This document shows, piece by piece, positions 59,601 through 64,000 of a DNA stretch of 64,000 nt. The stretch's first letter is position 1; every line of letters begins with the position of its first letter. The translations under genes and the position numbers were made by a program. The DNA comes from Gordionus sp. m RMFG-2023. Taxonomy: Eukaryota > Nematomorpha > Gordioida > Chordodea > Parachordodidae. The DNA lies in the NCBI RefSeq assembly GCF_954871325.1, contig NC_088777.1:9959366-10023365 (forward strand), written 5' to 3'. The notes under the pieces are model-generated. The model was not told where the DNA came from and ran no database searches. It saw only the letters and a program-made list of their open reading frames with translations.

Positions 59601-62405
59601 TATTTATCTATCTGAGTTCGGCTAAATTAATCGCAGAGATCTTTTTATTGGTTCACTGAAAAAATCCCAAGAAACTCTAAAAACATTTGGTATTTTGTTG
59701 CTGTTTGAGTATAAGGATTTAGCTCAAAGGATATTTGAACTGGAGGTCTACATTGGGCTAGTGGGTTAACATTTTTAAAGAACGAGCGGGCGGATTAAGT
59801 AAAATATTTAAACTATGGGTAGGAGGGCGAGTAGTAAAAAAATTTAATTTTTTTTTGTTATTTAAAATAATTTAAGCAAACATTAAAAAAATAACTTTAT
59901 GAAATTTCAACATTTATAATACCAAATTAATTAGATAAAAAATATAACGAAAACACGTTGGATTTGATTTGCATGGAAGAATATAAAATCAACGTGGATG
60001 AAAATCTGATTTCACCCGTTTCCCCAAAAGCAAAGAGAGTTCAATTAAAGATGATTAAATTATACATCCAGGTCAAAATTAAAGTAGATGGGAAGATGTG
60101 GCTGTAGAGAAGAAAAAATTACCTAATGCCATAACAAAAATTTAAATCTTAAATTACTGAGTTTTTGTGTAATTTAACAAGATTTTAGGCTACTTCAATT
60201 AATAAACAATTAATTTAAATTACTTTATTGATTTATTATTAATGGTTTCACTTTTTATATAAATATCTCACTTGAATAGAGGAAACGGATATCTACTTTG
60301 ATGGAAACGACAAGTAAAAGATTTATCAAAGCTATCAAGATTAGCTAGAAAAATATAGGCAATTCCAGCAACCAGTGCTTCTTTTGAACGAGGATTTAGC
60401 ATTGCTGAGGCTTTTAGGGTCAATAAATATTAATTTTATATTATTACATAAATATTTTATTAGATAAAATAAATTCCTTATCCGAAATTTATATTGAATA
60501 TTTTTTTTAATCATTAATATAGCAATTTTTTAAATTATAAAACATTTTTGTTTAGATGTAGCGCTGAAATTAAATCATTTTTTTATTATTAAATGCAAAT
60601 GCTTAAAAAAATTGAAAAAATGAGGTTATTTAAATTTTCTATGGGCGGAAAAATATGAGCGGGTAGTTTAAATTTTTATAAAAATATTGGACGAGCAGGC
60701 TTGTGGGCCGCGCCCGGAGACTTTTTTAAGGTTTTTGAAATCAGATTAATGATGTCTGTATGCATTGGGAAGTAGCTTTTGGAATATTTTCAGAGTAAAG
60801 GGTGGCATCTTATAGAGTCTGAAGGTATGGAACAATAATAGCGACATGCAGTTCTTCATAAAGAGAAGACAGAGATTCTTTACTTGGAATGGCTGACAAC
60901 CGTTTAAAGCCAGATGATTTTGAATAACTTGACTAACTATTAGATTTCAATTATGGCATGCTGTACATGAACGGTATCTAAGTAAATTTACATGTAATGA
61001 AACTGAATGGGTTTTCAAAAATATCTCCAATACAATAAAGCTGGGCTACGCTGCTTAGGTGACAATAAAGTAGTTTTTATTTAAGCTTATTATACAAATA
61101 TAATATGTACCATATTTAAAAAAAGTATACGATTAAACCACATTGTTTAAAGTTTTTTTTTAAAGCCAGATTTAATAAATACTTATGGTATTTTTTCAAA
61201 TATACAGAAAGAAAGAATTACTCGTGATTTAAATTCCTCTGTTTGGCTAGAAGATTCTTCAGTTGTTGATTTTTGCAATAATTCTGGATTGCAAAAGAGT
61301 TCGAACGTTACCTCATTTTTATCTGGTTTATTCTTTTCATCACCTTTCAAAGTGGCTTCAAAATGATTAATCGAATTCAGGACAGTTCTTAAAAAAAGGT
61401 ATAAAATGTGCATATTTGTGAAAAATATTATTCAATCACATAGAAATCCATAAATACATCTATATATTTTATATAATCGTTTCTTCAGGAAGGGGTGGAA
61501 GGGGGGGGGGGGGGGGTAGTGTGAAGGCATATTAGTTTGGCGGGAATTCGAAGCGGTTTTTGTAAAAGGTTTGTGAAACGCTCGAAAATAAATCGCATAT
61601 AAATTAAGGGCAATTTCGTTATAACCCGTTTAAATTCAGGTTCTTGTAAAGTTTAAATCGGGGTGGCTTCACTTCACATAAATTTTAAGAGGAGTGTCTT
61701 GTTCTTGTATTCGACCAGATTACCAGGGCTTAGATTCGGTTCAAAACTAATTGTAAATTATAAATATCAGGGAATTAAAATTAAGGAACAAGTTATATAC
61801 AAAATAAATTAAATTTCTCGCAATTGAATCTGCTAGAAATGGCTTGAAAAAAAATGAAAGATTTAACTTGTCTCCGGCAAGAATTGCTTCCATCATATTA
61901 GTGATATCCTTGTCAACGGTGGAGCCACTCATGATTGATCCGTATTGTAATTTCTTAATTTTTTCATTTGTTTCCTCCAAATTAGCCATCAAAATTTCGG
62001 GTTTTATATTACTGTACAATTGGTCGATGCCTATTTTGGGATCATTTTGTTGGTCCAACTTTTAAATTTTATAAAAAAAAATCAGACTGATTCTTATTTA
62101 GAATTAATTTTAATGTAAATGAAATTTGTTTATATCAAAATTCATAAATTCTAATAATAAATATTCAAATACATAAGCAGATCAAAACTTGTAATTGCTG
62201 CAATTGGGTTTGAAGATCCGTAAGATCTCTTTGTATTCTCTCGTATTTTTCTAATGGACTCTCTTGCAGGAGTTTTTCCTAGGGAAAAAATAATCAAGCT
62301 GATTAATATTAATAAAAATTAAAACTGGATCATATTCTATTGTCATATATCCTTTAGGGATGTTAGCCCGTTTGAATTTGTTACTGATATCATCTTCAGA
62401 AAAAT
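53648..62405 (-). CDS. DCTN2: Dynactin subunit 2 (dynamitin, p50), 5' partial, 9 exons seen
   Basis: Dynamitin is the coiled-coil shoulder subunit that links the dynactin sidearm to the Arp1 rod, needed for dynein-driven transport. Exons (high to low): 62405-62326, 62278-62189, 62058-61868, 61387-61222, 58725-58651, 57138-56902, 56176-56074, 55619-55528, 53731-53648; all phases agree and about 372 codons are visible. Family matches in order: DFSEDDISNKFKRA (human DFSDRIGKTKR), ESPLEKYERIQRDLTDL (ETPQQKYQRLLHEVQEL), EVTFELFCNPE (LVTYELHSRPE), VSELTQRLNRLE, DIVSALNFKLSMLERL, INKLYDAIKSCE...LPSICQRL, and a C-terminal helix ending in LALK. A low-complexity Asn/Ser insert in exon 57138-56902 (NNNPSSSSK) is unlike vertebrates. 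The first visible exon starts in phase 1, so the N-terminal region (about 80-90 residues in human) lies upstream; no matching exon was recognised before 64000. Confidence 0.92.
53842..55464 (-). mobile_element. hAT transposon, internally deleted, perfect TSD TTCACTAC
   Basis: The element has inverted ends CAGTGTTGTTAAA (53842-53854) and TTTTAACAACACTG (55451-55464), flanked by TTCACTAC at 53834-53841 and 55465-55472. Subterminal TAGCGCGCTA palindromes (near 53871, 53934, 55441) are probably transposase-binding sites. Minus-strand transposase pieces in the expected order are a BED-finger-like region (about 55100-54913), a segment with KLADKVIMNFIIDTVQPLSLV-type sequence (54600-54496) and the C-terminal dimerisation region with SSASAERLFSMA and LSDRRSRL (about 54200-54050). 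At 1.6 kb it is shorter than autonomous hATs (2.5 kb or more) and the pieces are in separate frames, so this copy is defective. It sits in the last DCTN2 intron, in the same orientation as the gene. Confidence 0.93.
55860..56000. mobile_element. Fragment of GGCTCGA..GGCCAGCCCGATATTTTGG repeat
   Basis: AATTTGGCTCGACTTTTAAA followed by GCCCGATATTTTGGCC resembles pieces at 32862-33015 and 41170-41330. It is an old, partial member of a non-autonomous transposon family, in a DCTN2 intron. Confidence 0.4.
56565..56782. mobile_element. hAT-type MITE, 218 bp, near-perfect 8-bp TSD
   Basis: The ends TAGTGATGCAAAATCGCTCT and the reverse complement of GAGCGATTTTGAACTA are mirrored, and homology extends about 50 bases inward (CGATTTTTAAAAACGG). 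The flanks are ATCACAGG (56557-56564) and ATCACGGG (56783-56790), an 8-bp duplication with one mismatch. It is related to the 38058 copy and lies in a DCTN2 intron. Confidence 0.8.
58455..58619. mobile_element. PIF/Harbinger-type MITE, 165 bp, TSD TAA
   Basis: It begins GGCTGGATTTGTAGTGGGGT and ends with the mirrored TACCACTATGAATCCAGCC, flanked by TAA at 58452-58454 and 58620-58622. It shares ends and the CAGCCRTTAAATC block with the copy at 48278-48466. It lies in a DCTN2 intron. Confidence 0.85.
59742..60725 (+). mobile_element. hAT transposon remnant (GGGCGGG-rich ends) in DCTN2 intron
   Basis: The left end GGAGGTCTACATTGGGCTAG with a downstream GAGCGGGCGG is mirrored, imperfectly, by GGGCCGCGCCCGGAGAC at the right. 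At 60363-60420 the plus-strand peptide IPATSASFERGFSIAEA matches the hAT dimerisation motif (IPATSASSERVFS). At about 1 kb it is deleted and decayed. Exact limits and the target duplication are uncertain. Confidence 0.7.
61490..61516. repeat. Poly-G tract
   Basis: An interrupted run of about 20 or more G on the plus strand in a DCTN2 intron, the longest of several such tracts in the window (others near 8865, 18676, 36070 and 39295). Confidence 0.9.
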
Positions 62406-64000
62406 CTAAAATAAATGATTTCATTTTACATAATTCCTTATAATAAATTTAGTCATGGAATTCAATAGTCCCACATAACTGAAATGCATGCATCTTGTAA
62501 ATTATGCTTGGTTTTAATATGATACAAGATTATACATTTTTTAAAAGGTTAAGGGCAGGAACTATTCCCGATTCTAAAAATATACTTGAAAACATCTATT
62601 ACATCATTATATTGGGATGATGCTCAGATAAGTTCGACAGTAAGAAGGTGTTTTATAACTGGAATACATGTAGTTTGTTCAACAAAGAGAACTAATGCTG
62701 TTAGTTGTGAGAAATCGGAAGGGCCTAGTTGTTGGTTTATAGTAGCATTGTTAAATGGCTCGATTTGAGCCAAAGACGACTAACTGTTTTTAATTAATTT
62801 TAGAAAATTTAAAAAGTTTGGGAAATTGTTTGCTAGGTGTGGAATAACTAAGCAGGGACGAATCCAATCATATAAAATATAGATTGTCTCAATATAAAAA
62901 TCTAATATGGGAGACCGGGGTTGAAGTGTTATAAAAAAAGGCTTAGTAAATTTTTCAAAAATAAAAGTAGTTTTTTTCTTTACATATCTTTATGGTTAAT
63001 ATTTAAGTAAAATGACAATCCCGTCTCTCTTGAACCTAGGCACATTGATATAAAAATATCGAGTTATTTTAGATAAGATATCTCCATTTTTTAAAACAAT
63101 ACTATACTAATCATGGTGAACAATTGAATTTATATATAATTTAAATTGCTAAAGAATTAATTATAAATTTAGAAGAATTAAACAAAATTTCAGAAAATCA
63201 ACTACCAGTTTTTTTAATATCTCTAATTATCTTTATAAAAATAAATAATTGCTTTGAATTAGGGTTAAATAACAAATAAATACATTCCGCATCAATATTA
63301 AACTTGGGTCTGGGCCAACCAAGTAGAGTCAACTATTGAGACAACTAGAGCGAACTCCTGAAATGACTAATGCCAACTCATCTAGATGGCTTGAGCCTTA
63401 GCCAATTTTTACTACATTAAGCCATACCCCAAAAATTATTAATTAAATATCTAAATATAGATAAATTCCTAAAATAAATTTTTCCAGGTCATAGAAGATA
63501 ATCATTTTGAATTTTATGTTAATTATAATTAATATAGAATTGAATTACTCGTTCTCTATTTTTTAAATTGGGTTTTATCAATCACAACTTGAGTTGCTTG
63601 TGTAAAGTTAATATTTTTATCTCAATATATGATGTTTTATAAAATAAAAGAATATTTCTTTTTTAATATGATAATTATCTTTATGCGAGTATTGAACTAC
63701 TCATCCTCAATTTTTAATTTGGGTTCCTAATCACAACGTGAGTTGATAGTGTAAAGTAAAAATTATACAATATTTTCAGATTATATGAAGAGAACAATTT
63801 TAAAAAAGGGAATCTAAGATTATTAAACATAATTATTTCTATGCCAATATTGAAATATTCATCCTTCTATGCATAAAAATATGATCGAGCAAAATATTCA
63901 TATTAAAATATTTTAATAATTTGGCTTTGGGTTGGTGCTCAGTTCTATAGATTTGGTCAACCAGATCGACCCATTTTGTTGGGTTGGTTCTGGTTCATTT
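62406..64000. other. Region upstream of visible DCTN2 exons; possible transposase scrap
   Basis: No N-terminal DCTN2 exon was recognised. At 62586-62768 a plus-strand frame begins with a W-D-x-A...S-T-V-R-R-C-F pattern, faintly like the pogo/Tigger transposase block around NCF. TTGTTAAATGGCTCGATTTG at 62748 matches the hAT MITE terminus seen at 38058, and GGGAGACCGGGG at 62909 matches the terminus at 2884. The rest, to the window end, is AT-rich. Confidence 0.4.

Noticed and set aside
62586-62768. Plus-strand Tigger/pogo transposase gene
   Set aside because: Only a faint motif match over about 25 residues; kept as a note rather than a gene call.

Overview
The window is AT-rich (well over 70% A+T) nuclear DNA of an animal. 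The evidence is intron-split genes with GT-AG borders, AATAAA signals just after stop codons, and a complete chordin gene, a secreted BMP antagonist known only from animals. The phylum cannot be fixed from the sequence. Very AT-rich DNA, introns from 32 nt to over 5 kb, and many hAT-type DNA transposons suggest a divergent invertebrate.

Four host genes were assembled by joining exons with matching phase. (1) 12.37-19.34 kb, plus strand: an MTCH2-like mitochondrial outer-membrane carrier homologue, 12 exons, 289 aa. (2) 39.67-21.94 kb, minus strand: chordin, 23 exons, about 1,324 aa, with signal peptide, vWFC CR1, four CHRD repeats, CR2, CR3, a divergent CR4 and a very basic C-terminal tail. 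It converges on MTCH2. (3) 50.47-50.74 kb, plus strand: COX7C, 78 aa, split by a 32-nt intron. (4) 62.41-53.65 kb, minus strand: dynactin subunit 2 (dynamitin, DCTN2), nine exons covering everything except the N-terminus, which is not recognised in the window.

The rest is AT-rich intergenic and intronic DNA with few coding signals and many mobile-element remains. 0-10.4 kb: transposon termini and a divergent G-rich tandem array. 10.4-11.95 kb: a broken reverse-transcriptase element. 13-16.7 kb (MTCH2 introns): transposon debris and a 1.3-kb long inverted repeat. 27-37 kb (chordin introns): SINEs, a 19-bp satellite touching a splice donor, a 250-bp MITE and a hAT with an 8-bp target duplication. 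40-50 kb: no confident gene, hAT and Harbinger-type MITEs, a (TTTC)n tract. 53-62 kb: DCTN2 introns filled by DNA transposons, including a 1.6-kb hAT with a perfect 8-bp target duplication.

The four genes share no pathway: two nuclear-encoded mitochondrial proteins, one extracellular morphogen regulator, one cytoplasmic motor cofactor. No new multi-gene system was found. The most notable points are the intact divergent chordin, the ultra-short COX7C intron, and intron growth by identifiable transposons.
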